A DNA stretch of 64,000 nt from Amaurobius ferox (taxonomy: Eukaryota > Arthropoda > Arachnida > Araneae > Amaurobiidae), in the NCBI GenBank assembly GCA_951213105.1, contig OX578135.1, positions 161,315,250 to 161,379,249 on the forward strand, read 5' to 3'. Under the pieces are notes generated by a model. The model was not told where the DNA came from, did no database searches, and saw only the letters and a program-made list of their open reading frames with translations. Positions 22,456 through 33,147 of the stretch are shown here, one piece after another (within the stretch, counting starts at the first letter, position 1; each line of letters opens with the position of its first letter). Position numbers and translations under genes: made by a program.

Positions 22456-23302
22456 TTTATAATTTCGATATACTTCAAAAACCAAGAAAGTGACCTAAAA
22501 TCCAATTATATACACTTGTAGGATTTTTAAAGAGCAATAAATTCATACTAATTGTTTATAGTTATCACTTTTAGTTTTTAAGGTATAAGCATTACAAACT
22601 TGAAATACTTCAAATTTTCAAACTTCTTCCACTTGACAAGATGATTACTCGAAAACTATAAAAGCTTTTTTAAATATACATATAAATTTAGAAACTAAAT
22701 TTCCTCATACATATTTTTTTATCACTTAATAAAATTCTATCGATCTTTTATAATTTCGAAGGTATTTCGAGTGAAAGTATGAAACATGGAAGAAAACTCA
22801 TTTTTATGTTTCAAAGTTTAAGCCACCCCTCCCCCGAGCGGACCCTTACGAGGATGTGAATCATGCCATTGGATAAAGATTGACCAATGGAAAATGGGCT
22901 TGTTGCGTCACATTAAGAAGGAAGGAATTATTAAGGAAACATTAAGATAATTTTTATTATATATTTGTATTTTATATTTATATATATGAAGGGCGGCCCC
23001 AAACTGTCTTGCCCACACACGAAAATATCCTTGAACCGGCCCTGGTTATCTGTATTAGTTACGTAGTGAGCTCTTATTTAAAACCCAGACAACACCTACT
23101 AATTCATTCTAGTAATAAGTAAATCTATTCTTGTAAATAACAATTTCTGATGACTTCAAATCAAATTTATGACATTTACCCAATAATGACAACAGAATAT
23201 GTAAAATACACAAGTGTTTCATTGAAATAAGTAATAATTAATTATGTAATTATTTACTTATGTATTTATAAATTACTATAACTAGAAGAAAGTGAAGCTT
23301 GC

Positions 23303-23570
23303 GATAGTACCATGCCAATATCGGTCCAATATTGTATATCTTGGAGTTTCATTGGTAATATTTCCAATGTAACACCATTATCGGGACACATTGGTTGCCA
23401 ACATTGGCATTACAATATTACACTACTATTTGCATTACATTGGAAACATTTCCAGTAAAATACCCAATATTGGGAGTATATTGGCCGCCAATATTGGTAT
23501 TATAATATAATGCCAATATTGGAATTGCATTATTGTACCAATATTGACGTTACATTGGAAAAATCTCGAT
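23303..23570. repeat. Field of CCAATATTGG-type palindromes
   Basis: At least ten copies of CAATATTGG, CCAATATTG or close variants on both strands, alternating with TACATTGGAAA and AATGTAA blocks. The whole tract can fold on itself. It sits between the hAT-type element and the next hAT relic. Confidence 0.75.
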
Positions 23571-23839
23571 ATAATTTTTATTTTATACAGGTACCCGCTG
23601 AATTTATCTTTTTAGTGATGCCGATTCTTTTTTTCAGTTAAAAAAAAAAAGGATAAGAATGCTGTTATTTGCAATGAGAGCATAATCCTATAAGTTTGGA
23701 AAAGTTCATACAGGTGGGGGGTCCCTTACGCAGGTCACTCCTACTTGAATCTTCGAATTAAAATTAATAAAAGAAATAAACATATTCTGTAAATAATTTT
23801 TTCATCTAATTATTTTTCATTTTTTAATACTAAACTAGG

Positions 23840-24620
23840 GTTCCCATTCGTACCGTTTTTCCGGGGGTAGTTCAATTTTTAAAAAAAAAAAATATCCCGG
23901 TGTCCGAATTTATTCCAAGTGTCCCTCTTTTTACATGTCCTTTCTGAAAACAAAACACTATGCGTACAAATCTGAGTAGCTCACTTCACACAGGAAATTT
24001 GAACAGTGGCGTGAACTGAAGGATCAGAGAATCAGAGGAAGATGGTGCGAAATATCCGCTTATTTTAAGAAAGAGGATATAAACGCAGAGAACCTGAAAT
24101 GCCTATAAAAAATACAGTTAATTTTTTATTTGTCACTGCCAAGATCCAATACAACAGTTGAGCAGAAGAAAACACAGACCTAAAATTGAGCGAATGAAAG
24201 CTTTAATCATTGTAAATTTGTAAAGACCCATTTTAAAGATTTTTTCTTGTGCTGAGTTCTATGTCCAAATATCAGATGGAAAAATACTTCTTGAACAGGT
24301 CCATAAAAAATAAACAAAATAATAAATATCCTGAGGAATCTAAAATATAAACTTGACTACTGTATACATTTAAGGATGCAAGTATGATTGTGATTTATAA
24401 TTCGGTATTTTTAAAAATTCGTTAATTTTTAAAGCGGTATTAGTTAATGTGTGTATTTTTAAAACCAGCATTTTATTTTAAATGCAACATATAATATATA
24501 TAATAGATTTATTTTTGGCTTTCTTTAATTTTTAACATGTCTTTTTTTTTACAAAATATCCCAAATTTTAAAGTAAAAATTTAGAAATGTCCCAGTTTAA
24601 AAAAAATATATTACAGGAAC
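23840..24620 (+). mobile_element. hAT relic with TCCCGG-type subterminal motif
   Basis: Starts with AGGGTTCCCATTCGTACCG then CCGGGG, and ATCCCGGTGTCC, resembling the ends of hAT elements with repeated CCCGG motifs. The far side carries ATGTCCCAGTTT. It encloses a transposase fragment. Exact ends and target duplication were not resolved. Confidence 0.5.
24009..24310 (+). pseudogene. hAT transposase C-terminal (dimerisation) fragment
   Basis: Translation in shifting frames gives QWRELKDQRIRGRWCEISAY, FKKEDINAENLKCL, then LSLPRSNTTVEQ, then ERMKALIIVNL and AEFYVQISDGKILLEQVH. This order (W.EI..YF, LP.SNA.VER-like, then a helical tail) is that of the hAT C-terminal dimerisation domain. The rest of the transposase is absent and several stops are present. 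Confidence 0.75.
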
Positions 24621-25791
24621 TATATACTAAACAGCAGTTGCATAAAGAAAAATATTGGCGATTCGAACAAGTTAATATTATTAAGCAAATTTATTGCTTG
24701 GAAAACCAGTAAAAAGTTATCCGAGAGTAAAAAAAAATTCATCTAAATATTTAAATTTTCTTAAAATTGAATATTTCTAATAAAATATTAATAACCAATT
24801 AACGACCACTTCATCTTTAACCAAAGTTAAATCAATTATTCAACTACTTTTTAAGATACGTGCGCACGCGTTACTAAGTTATTATAAATAAACACATTGC
24901 AACTCAACCTTGAAATCATACACGCGAACAGAGCTTCTAATACTAAACAAAAGATGGCGCTATAGTCGAATCACGCAAAAATGATAGTAACGCTCTCCCG
25001 AGTGTCAACAAACATTAAAGCATGTTCCCAAACACCATAATGTGAAAAACAATTTTAAAAACTTCTCAAGAAAACATTCAGTAGAATAGGAATACAATAC
25101 AAATTACTCCATCTTAAATAGTAATTGTTTTTCACATATGAACAAAATGTGGCCGCCACTAGAATGAAATAGGACTACCAAGAAATCGATCGATTTTAGC
25201 GTCATCACGAAAATAGTAAAAAAATCTAACGAGTCAGAAAGAAAACGATCATATCGATTCAGCTACTTCAGAATAAAGTTCTAAGTGTTCATAGAATACA
25301 TTTTATAATTCAAAAGAAACTCTAAAATGAACTGAGCAAAAAAAAAGTACCAATAATGTAAAGGATCTTCCTCAATCTGGACACGCTTAACATATGAATG
25401 CATATGTTCAAAATTTCTAGATTATTACAGTAATTGATGTCATTACAGTAATTGATCTTTTATTCCTTAAAATTAGAATTAACAGAAATAAATAAACTTA
25501 GCATTCAAAATAAAATGAAACAAAAAATTTATTCATTACAAAATATGAATCATTGTTTAAAAAAAATAAAAACTATTAAACACAACAAATACTGATAGCA
25601 ATTTAAAATAAAAATGTTAAAAACCATGTTTTCCATATTCCATCCTACCACGTAAGAGTAAACAAATTTCAGACACATATGGTAGAACATCATAAAAAAA
25701 ATTTACACAAGAAAATGCAATCATAAATTTGACATTTTAGTAGTGTTTGAGATATTAAACAAACATAAGATTACAATAAAAACTGGCTTAC

Positions 25792-25830
25792 CTTCGTAAA
25801 TTTAAAAATTCTCGCATTATGTGAATCCAT
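25792..25830 (-). CDS. Candidate first coding exon, 13 codons, of an unknown host gene
   Basis: Minus-strand ATG in a good context (CAACATGG, with A at -3 and G at +4) encodes MDSHNARIFKFTK and runs in phase 0 to a consensus donor, ACGAAG followed by GTAAGCC (exon end 25792). An in-frame TGA lies 15 nt upstream, so the exon would begin the protein. A longer out-of-frame ATG starts at 25852. No second exon was found downstream, where hAT elements fill the sequence to 18.5 kb, so introns would have to be long. Only a hypothesis. Confidence 0.3.
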
Positions 25831-26039
25831 GTTGACACCGAATCAATGTTCAACATACAACAAATCCAGAAAAGTGAGAACAAACTATTTTTTCCTTGCA
25901 GACGATTTTTTAAAAATGCGATTTTCTTGCGGTTACGAGTAAATCGAAATCACAGTAAATTTTGTATTTGTTTATATATCCGTTCGAGATGCAGCAGATA
26001 CACACGTCAGGTAAGCACGACAGCTATCCACAGATCTAA

Positions 26040-26260
26040 ACAAATTTGAGCGGGTATTCGACGCGGAGACTTTTGGTTATTTATACGAGAGCGCGTTGAA
26101 ATGGCAGACGTCTGGTGTATCAACCAATAAGAATAGGGCTCGGTTCGGCGCCATTTCGCTGATTCGTTCGTTTTACGAGACTGGAATGATGGCCTGTAGT
26201 GGTAGTATTATTTTTGGCACGTTTTCATTGTAGCCTCCTCTCGCTTTTTCTCCACCGGAA
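26040..26260 (-). promoter_or_regulatory. Candidate RNA polymerase II promoter (minus strand)
   Basis: A local rise in GC and CpG against the AT-rich background. On the minus strand a TATA-like CGTATAAATAA lies at about 26086-26076, with an ATTGG box some 40 bp upstream (26128-26124). Start of transcription would fall near 26050, about 220 nt before the candidate start codon at 25830. Confidence 0.35.
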
Positions 26261-26997
26261 AACCTTTTCCCGGAGGAGAGGCGCAGATTCTTCGTCCACA
26301 GTTCACCTCATGAAGATCGTATTGTTATGTAAACAATATGTATTTGCTACACTACTATACTTCTTTGAATAATTTTCACGGAATTGCAAAATTAAGAGAA
26401 TATAATAACTCAGATAATACACATTCCAATATTTCATATTTTCGTGTTTAAGTTCTCGTTACAAAGAAACATGCATTCAAAGAGTTATAAAGGAATACAC
26501 ATTCCAACTGACATTGTTATCTATTGACTGTAATTCCCAGGGATAATTGTTAAGTATTTACTTTATCACTGGCGTAACATTTCAACTAATTTTATCTTAT
26601 TGTTTTACAACATATCAAAATGACAAGTTATTTTTACTTTTAATAATCTAATGTAAAATTTTAATATATATATATATTTTTTTAAAGAAGAATTATGGAA
26701 TTTTTAATATTTAATAAGATAATCCAAAGTAACGTTCAAAATAAGTTTAAACTAATGATTCCTAAATTTCTGGCTAATATAAAAAGTATTAAAATTATGC
26801 TATGTTTAAAAAATTGAAATGGAACACCTTTTCATCAAAATAAATTTTAACAATATTCTCTGTGACTATATTCTCATACACATATACTATTTTCATTTGT
26901 TTTCTTCTGGTAATTTTTAAATTATGGACTTTGCAGCAGTATGAAAATTTAAACATTTAATACATCAGTCGCAATATTGACTTTAAATCAACAAATT

Positions 26998-27209
26998 TTA
27001 AATTTATTATTATTATTTTCTTTTTCCAATGGCTAGGCAATTGATATATCATCATTCGCCTATACACCGGCCATAACCGTGAACCTGCTAGCCGACACAA
27101 CATCCATGCCTGAAGGTGGGACTGGAACCCACAACCCGGCAGCCGAACGATCGCTAGGAAACGCTTGCCTTGACCGTTCGACCACCGCATTGGCTTAAAT
27201 TTATTATTA
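26998..27209 (-). mobile_element. tRNA-derived SINE (family B) with 15-bp target duplication
   Basis: The element (27013-27194) is flanked by perfect copies of TTAAATTTATTATTA at 26998-27012 and 27195-27209. The minus strand starts GCCAATGCGGTGGTCGAACG (box-A-like) with GGGTTCCAGTCCC (box-B-like) about 45 nt later, and ends in an A-rich tail after TAGCCATTGG. It differs from SINE A in both head and tail. Confidence 0.8.
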
Positions 27210-27466
27210 ATGAGTAAAATAAAATTAAACACATTCTTCAATAATAAATTATAACTAAAAATTGAAATTACTGTTAAATCTAGCAACCTATCTAAAGTTA
27301 AAATATTTAAATATTCAATTTAATATTTAATAAATTATTTCAGTTTTAAAATATTTTAATTATGAAATATAGTACATCTGACACTTTTTAAGAGTTTTTA
27401 TGTTCTTTAAAAATATTTCAAATATTAAATAATGCGAACATCTTTAAACTTTAAATTGAAAAATAT

Positions 27467-27772
27467 CTGATAGGGGCAGCACGTGACTTTCTCTACATAA
27501 TGCAATAACTTTATCACTTCTTTCACAGTAAAACAATGGTATACAAGATCCGTGGCACAATGCCTTTTGGCACTGAAATCTGGCGCCTTTAACAACTCAT
27601 GAGTCCAAATAGAATGAGTTTTCCATAAGCACGTGCAAAATCCTTATCAAAATGCAATTGACAATTAAGATCCTGTAAAATAATTAACCATTGGTGCTTT
27701 CGCTTCGAAATACAATCTTGTCTCATGAATGGATAGAGCTAAATCCGCGAGAAGGATGTTATTGGATTTGTT
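27467..27772 (+). repeat. S-family element, 5' part
   Basis: Starts CTGATAGGGGCAGCACGTGA then CTTTCTCTACATAATG, and later matches the 1500-1600 region of S (CATGAATGGATAGAGCTA, GAGAAGGATGT). It runs into the 109-bp duplication next to the Tc1-like relic. Confidence 0.7.
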
Positions 27773-27990
27773 GTATAATATTGAATATGGAAAGTGGACA
27801 TATTGGTTGACACTTATAGTCTATCAACTAGAAACAGATTTTCATGTAAATACACTCATGTCCAAAAGTTAAGTAACAAACGTATAATATTGAATATGGA
27901 AAGTGGACATATTGGTTGACACTTATAGTCTATCAACTAGAAACCGATTTTCACGTAAATACACTCATGTCCAAAACTTAAGTAACAAAA
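27773..27990 (+). repeat. 109-bp tandem duplication
   Basis: Units begin at 27773 and 27882 with GTATAATATTGAATATGGAA and differ at about three bases. Each ends with TCATGTCCAAAA.TTAAGTAA, which is probably the inverted-repeat end of the adjacent Tc1-like element. Confidence 0.9.
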
Positions 27991-28224
27991 GTAGGAAAAT
28001 TGGATAAAAAGAAAAGTATTTGTTCGAATTCATTGAAACTTTGATAGATCGTGGGATATAACAAAAGACACTAATGTGGGGAATGCAAAGAAAATTATCA
28101 ATAAGTAATTAAGTAATAGAGATAAACAAATATATAGGATTTTTGGGTGGCAGAAACGGTTCATTGGTGGAGGTTTGTCTGTCAATATGGATTGTGATGA
28201 CCTCTGCTGGAAACACATGTTCGA

Positions 28225-29110
28225 CGGCGTCAATTTATGCCAAGAATAAGATAATCTATCGCGGTTTGTGGTATCTGTGCCCATTCACGGAGAAGAAAGT
28301 TCCTTGGAGGATCATGGACAGAACTTGAACGTCTACGCAAGTCCCATACATGCTCGATGGGATTCAAGTTGAGTGGCCTCAATGGCCATTCCATACGAAG
28401 CAGTGTTTCCTATTCTATGTAATGGCCGAACCTTGGGAACCTGCGTATTATCGTCGATAAAAATGGCATCAGGACCCATGACTGCAAGAAATGGACGAAC
28501 ATATTGAGCAAGGATATCATCTCTATACCACAATGCAGTCACAGTACCGCGAGGGGAGGATGTGGAGATCAGTGAGGGCGCAGACAGCAAACCTTGCCCG
28601 AACCACCAAACCACTGCCTTTGTATGCATGCATTTCGCGGATGTTACTGGCGTGATAGCGAGTTCCAGGCGTCGTTCTCCAGACCAATAACCGTCGGAAA
28701 TAATTTTGTACACCAAATTGTGACTCATCCGTGAAGAGCACAGTACCCCATTGTTGTGGAATCCAGTTGGGGATGATTTCAATCCCAGTTTAAGAGGGAC
28801 CCTCTGTGCGAGAGAGTCAGTGGGACGCAAACCACTGGTCGTCATGCATACAGCTGGCCTGCATGTAGCCGTCTGTAAACAGGAACCGCTCTTCCTGACG
28901 ACGCTGCAAGGTCGGAAGTAAGCTGGTATGCAGTGACTGACCTGTGGCATCGTGCTTACAGACACAGAAAACGGTCATCCTTAATGGTTGTGACTCTTGG
29001 ACGTCCACTTACTGGTCTTCGCGACACTGTTCTTTTACTTTGATACGGGTTCCATAAGCGGCAAATGGCGGAACAATTGGCAATTAGGACTCGGGCTATT
29101 TGCGACCTAT
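28225..29110 (-). pseudogene. Tc1-like transposase relic
   Basis: Minus-strand frames give VLFTDESQFGVQ (first Asp), then FIDDNTQVPKVRP (second Asp region), then PLNLNPIEHVWDLRRRS (final Glu). A WWFGQGLL and GTVTALWYRDDILAQYVRPF block links them. All three catalytic acidic residues are visible but lie in different frames, so the gene is dead. A 9-bp TTAAGTAAC is shared in inverted orientation by the flanks near 27975 and 29132. Confidence 0.85.
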
Positions 29111-29369
29111 TACTTTTCATCGACTGGCGTTACTTAAATGATGTAGTCTACTCATTTTTCAAAATTTGGCTGTTTCGATTTTTCCTTCTGGAATTCGTAA
29201 CGCCGAGATACTCCGCAGAAAACAGGCCTTTTTTTTATATCTAATACGTTTCCTTGTTAAAAAATGGTAGTATGCGAAATGTTTTCTGCGGGCTAGTTTC
29301 CGCGTGAGTGCGCCTGTCATGTATGCAAATTTTGGGGAATATCAAACTGGGTATTTATTGTTTTGAGGG

Positions 29370-29530
29370 GCAAGGTGGTGTAAATCCCCCCTCTCACTAA
29401 ATTCCCTTGTACCGTCACCCCTAATTCAAATTTCCGAAATTTTAAACTTTTTCTGTTGATCAGGAAGCTGGAATGGATCAAATGAGACCCAAATCAAGTT
29501 TCTAGCTATAAGTGGAAGAATCAAACATAA
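29370..29530 (+). repeat. Dispersed repeat R2, copy 1
   Basis: Matches 56576-56740 in the same orientation: GGCAA-GTGGTGT, CGTCACCCCTAATTCAAAT, TTTTTCTGTTGAT, then GGATC and TCTAGCTA. No coding sense is seen. Confidence 0.7.
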
Positions 29531-30963
29531 CCAAATTGAGTCTTTCTGTATCCGGAGTGGACTGTATGCCTATAAAAGTATGCAATACTTATCCATACCT
29601 TTATTACAAACTGTCGAAATTAAATAATGAGAGCAACGAGTCATTTGCTCGTGTCTCCAATCTCTACAAAGTTTGGATTCCATCTCCACAATTTCACTTT
29701 TAAAACTGGCAACTAGCTGCTTGGCGATCGCCAAACATGAACACTTGGCGTCTTTCATATACATACTTCTCGGGCTCCAACATACGGTAAATTCATACTT
29801 TTAGAAGGGTTAATACATATTTAATGTATTTATACATAGCTTAGTAATGGTACATAGCTATATGGTAATTATTGTTACACACACAAATAGCTATGTATAA
29901 AGATTTTAACAAAATATTAGACTGTATAGACAGGTGGAGTTTTCTAAAATGATTTAATTAGCACCAGAAAATAAATTTTGCACAATTGCTGAAAAAATAA
30001 AAAACTATCCAATATTTTCATTACGCATTGATATGTCTCATTTTGATCTTTAGAAAATTAGAACTTTAAGAAACAGTATACTATCTATTTTTACTTTCCA
30101 AAAGTATGTAGTACTCTTTTTGTTTTTTTTTATTTTGAACCAAATGCACTTTTTAAGATTTCCGAATACGTTAATTTATTTAACACGTTCAAGACGATGT
30201 TGGTCCAGCCCTATGGACCAACACTGAATTTTCCGTTTAGCCGGCGTCGGATTCTGTGGACTGACTGCATCGAATCTGATAGATAAACTTAATCCATGAA
30301 ACATAAAAAGTACACGCACAAAACTTAATTTATATAACATTGAAAATACATTTACACAATTGTAATTTACATAAAAAATACACTTACACTTTTTCAGTGT
30401 ATGTATCTCATCACGCAATAGAGTCTCTATTGCGTTGAGCGCGTTATCTTCTCTGTCCTCTGTACGGTGAAACATCCACTAAGTGGTTGGTACGGAAGTA
30501 TATCAAAATCGGCGCCGTCTCAAATATGTTAATAAAAAGATAATAATTTTGTATGACTTTTTCCATTTTAGATTAGTACCAAGGAATATCTCGAGAACGA
30601 TGCATGTTAGGTTTAAATAAAATCATCTCATTACATTTTAAATAAAAAAAAAATATGTGAAATTATTTTTTAACTTTCTGAAATGCCCCCCCCCCCCTCC
30701 CCCTCACACACACACACACTTAGAAAAATGCAGATCCTTCTCCTGGTCTAAAGTAACCACCATGAAAACCAATAACTTTCTTATGGTTACCATTGTTATC
30801 AACTGAAATAATTGCGCCGAAATATTTTTCGATTTATTCAAGGAGCTATGGTGAACATTTAGTTATCAATAGGCATACACAGACACATTAACATGATTGA
30901 AAAACTGGTTAAATCGTATTCATGTATACTGAAAATGCGTAAATCCATCCAAATAGTCGGGTT
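29531..30963. other. Non-coding stretch, nothing assigned
   Basis: AT-rich. It has a 12-C run at 30686-30697 beside a CA run. Small frames here resemble no family I know. Confidence 0.4.
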
Positions 30964-31271
30964 AATTTTTTATATTATCAAAAATACTCCCCCTTTTCCA
31001 TATACTAATATATTATTGCAAAGAAAGTGTGTTTAGCAAGCAAAAAGTTTGGGAACCCTTGGTCAAGTGAAAAGTGCTTAGCAAGAAAAAAAAATGGGAA
31101 CCCTTGCTCAAGTAAAATCTAACTTTCAGCACATGTGCGTGGCATGTGGTGAAAATTAGATTTCACTTGAGCAAGGGTTCCCAAACTTGTTTGCTTGCTA
31201 AACACTCTAGTTTCTTTGCAATGATATATTAGTATATGGAAAAGGGAAGTGTTTCTGATAATATAAAAAAA
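30964..31271. repeat. Large palindrome with a 40-bp inner stem
   Basis: Inner arms at 31096-31135 and 31143-31182 (GGGAACCCTTGCTCAAGT...) pair almost perfectly around a 7-nt loop. Outer arms at about 30964-31050 and 31183-31271 (CCATATACTAATATAT / ATATATTAGTATATGG, GTTTAGCAAGCAAA / TTTGCTTGCTAAAC) also pair. The left outer arm is followed by an extra 45 bp that repeats part of the stem. Likely a fold-back element. Confidence 0.85.
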
Positions 31272-31792
31272 AATAAATAAATAAAAATACAAGTGGAATC
31301 TAACTTTCACCACATGCCACGCACTTCCACATATTCAGGATGCATTGGAATTATGCAGCTACTCACTTTTTTGACTCTTGCCATAAATATAGCTCTGAAG
31401 CGAAGGGAAGGAAAAGGGGAAAAAGCCGGCCGATACTGGTAACGACATTTAACAAAAAAAGTTTCTCCCGAATTTATTTCAGTAGGTTTTGGCAACGCTC
31501 TCGAGTTAGGATTGCGTGACGCTGATTTTCACTGCCATTATGGAGACTTGTAACTGCCGCAGTAACACGTACACTTAAATAAGAAGAGATGACGGTTAAA
31601 AAAAGTTGCAGCAGATGATGGAATAACCGTATTTTGCCACAAAGAAAAATTGCATTCAGCGGTTGTGTAGAGCATTGTCAAATTCGTATGATCGATTTAT
31701 CTCATTTTACATGCAATTGTTCAGAAACCAGTCTTTTACAGATTTAGTAGCAAGTTATTCTTTTAAAATACACTCTGTTGCAAAAAAAGATA

Positions 31793-33140
31793 TGTGCCCA
31801 TAAGGAATTGAGCTACAGCCGCTAAACTACGTATATATCGTTTGAAGATATATGCAAATGATTAGAAATTGGGAGCAAAAAAAAAAGTTTTATTGAGAAA
31901 TGAAGACGACAAGGAAATAACATTTTAGTAAGTGGTAAATCCTTTCTTGGCAGCTATACATGCCGATATTCGGTGCGGCAGAGAGTAAATTAAGTTGCGT
32001 ATGTCCTTCTACGAAAAATTCTGCCACAAATGTTGCAACTGGTCAGCTAATTCAGTTGCATTCTGAGAAGGTTGCAACTGCCGCCCCAACATGTCCCAAA
32101 AGTGTTCTATTAGTAATAGGTCTGGGGGCCTGAATGACCATAGAGGATAATAAAAAAATCCTCGAAGACACTGTTCAGAAAGTTATGCAGTATGTGGTCG
32201 AGCGTTGTCTTGTTGGTAAATGGAACCTGGGCAGTTTGTCAGCATAGGTAGAACAATCAGCTGCAGAATATCGTCGAAGTACAAGCGAGCCTTCAAATTT
32301 GCTTGCACCACAGCTAAAGGAGTCCCACAAGATGGCTCCCTAACCTGTCCCTGAATGGTCGTGTGTCGTTCGACAACAAATGCAGGAACAGAACGCTAGT
32401 CATTCCGCCTCCATACAAGTATGCGGCGGTCACCAGCACTGAGAGAGAAGCTGGATTCCCAGCTATTCCTCAAATCGGACACTGTCCATGATGATCGAGC
32501 TCGGCACCAACCCAGACGGCTCTGCTTATGTTGAGGGGTCAGTAGTAGGCGCCTTAATGGACGTCGACACTCATCCTATCTCCTGTCAGTCGTCTACGAA
32601 GAGTACCCCCTGATACAGCATGCATGGAGGTGGCAAATGCTTTCGAATGGGTGACAGAGATGCCATTGGTGCGGGCGTGGGTGCGCTCCTGACTGCACGA
32701 TCCTCTCGAGCACTGTTCTGATGTGTCCTGAACCTCTGAAACATTTACATATGACTTCTACGATCCACTGTTGCCAACACAGAGCAACTACCATACCACT
32801 CCGATTAAGATGGCGAATGATACGTTTGTTGGACCAACCAGCTTCCCTTAGGCCTATGATGCGACCTTTCTCCAAATCCGATAAATGTTGTTGCGCAGTC
32901 GAGTACGTCTCAAAGGGATCTTTGCACACAACTTGCAGTATCAAAGCAGAAAAACCAAGGCCTAATTGCTCTTGAATAAGAACATCGGTCGTTTTAATTG
33001 CTGAACGATGCGCAGTTCTCATGCGCGTTGCTTGAGCCCTATAACATCATCGATGCTGACAGTTGGATCATTTGCATAACTCTTAAAACGACATTTGCAA
33101 GCGGAGTTTCGCGGCTGTATCTCACATTTTTGTGGGTGCA
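31793..33140 (-). mobile_element. Tc1-like element with both inverted-repeat ends
   Basis: Left end TGTGCCCATAAGGAATTGAG then CTACAGCCGC; right end, reverse complement, TGCACCCACAAAAATGTGAG then ATACAGCCGC. TA lies on each side (31791-31792, 33141-33142), the Tc1/mariner target. Total 1348 bp. A relative runs off the window at 63440. Confidence 0.85.
31960..33022 (-). pseudogene. Tc1-like transposase, degenerate
   Basis: The N-terminal frame (33022-32594) has a helix-turn-helix, HLSDLEKGRIIGLREAGWSN then KRIIRHLNRSG, the Tc1 DNA-binding region. The catalytic part is broken up by stops and shifts, with remnants such as LRRYSAADCSTYADKLP and PRPITNRTLLGHVG. Cannot make an active protein. Confidence 0.8.
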
Positions 33141-33147
33141 TATATTA

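Larger units (their letters stand above)
18469..23044. mobile_element. hAT-type element, 4.6 kb, with 8-bp target duplication
   Basis: The left end CAGGCCCGGTTTAAGG and right end CCTTGAACCGGCCCTG are inverted repeats (14 of 16). The perfect 8-bp duplication GTTATCTG lies at 18461-18468 and 23045-23052. CAG...CTG ends and 8-bp duplications are hAT hallmarks. Subterminal GTGGGCAA and GGGGC-GCC blocks also match in inverted orientation. No hAT transposase frame was found inside, so it is non-autonomous or heavily decayed. It contains the SINE pair at 20.5 kb, a 22-C run and two direct repeats. Confidence 0.8.

Noticed and set aside
26000..26015. Plus-strand CAGGTAAGC donor with an acceptor-like TTTTTCCTTGCAG at 25889-25901
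   Set aside because: It would make a 106-nt plus-strand exon, but the TATA-like site, start context and donor on the minus strand fit better. Chance splice-like strings are common.
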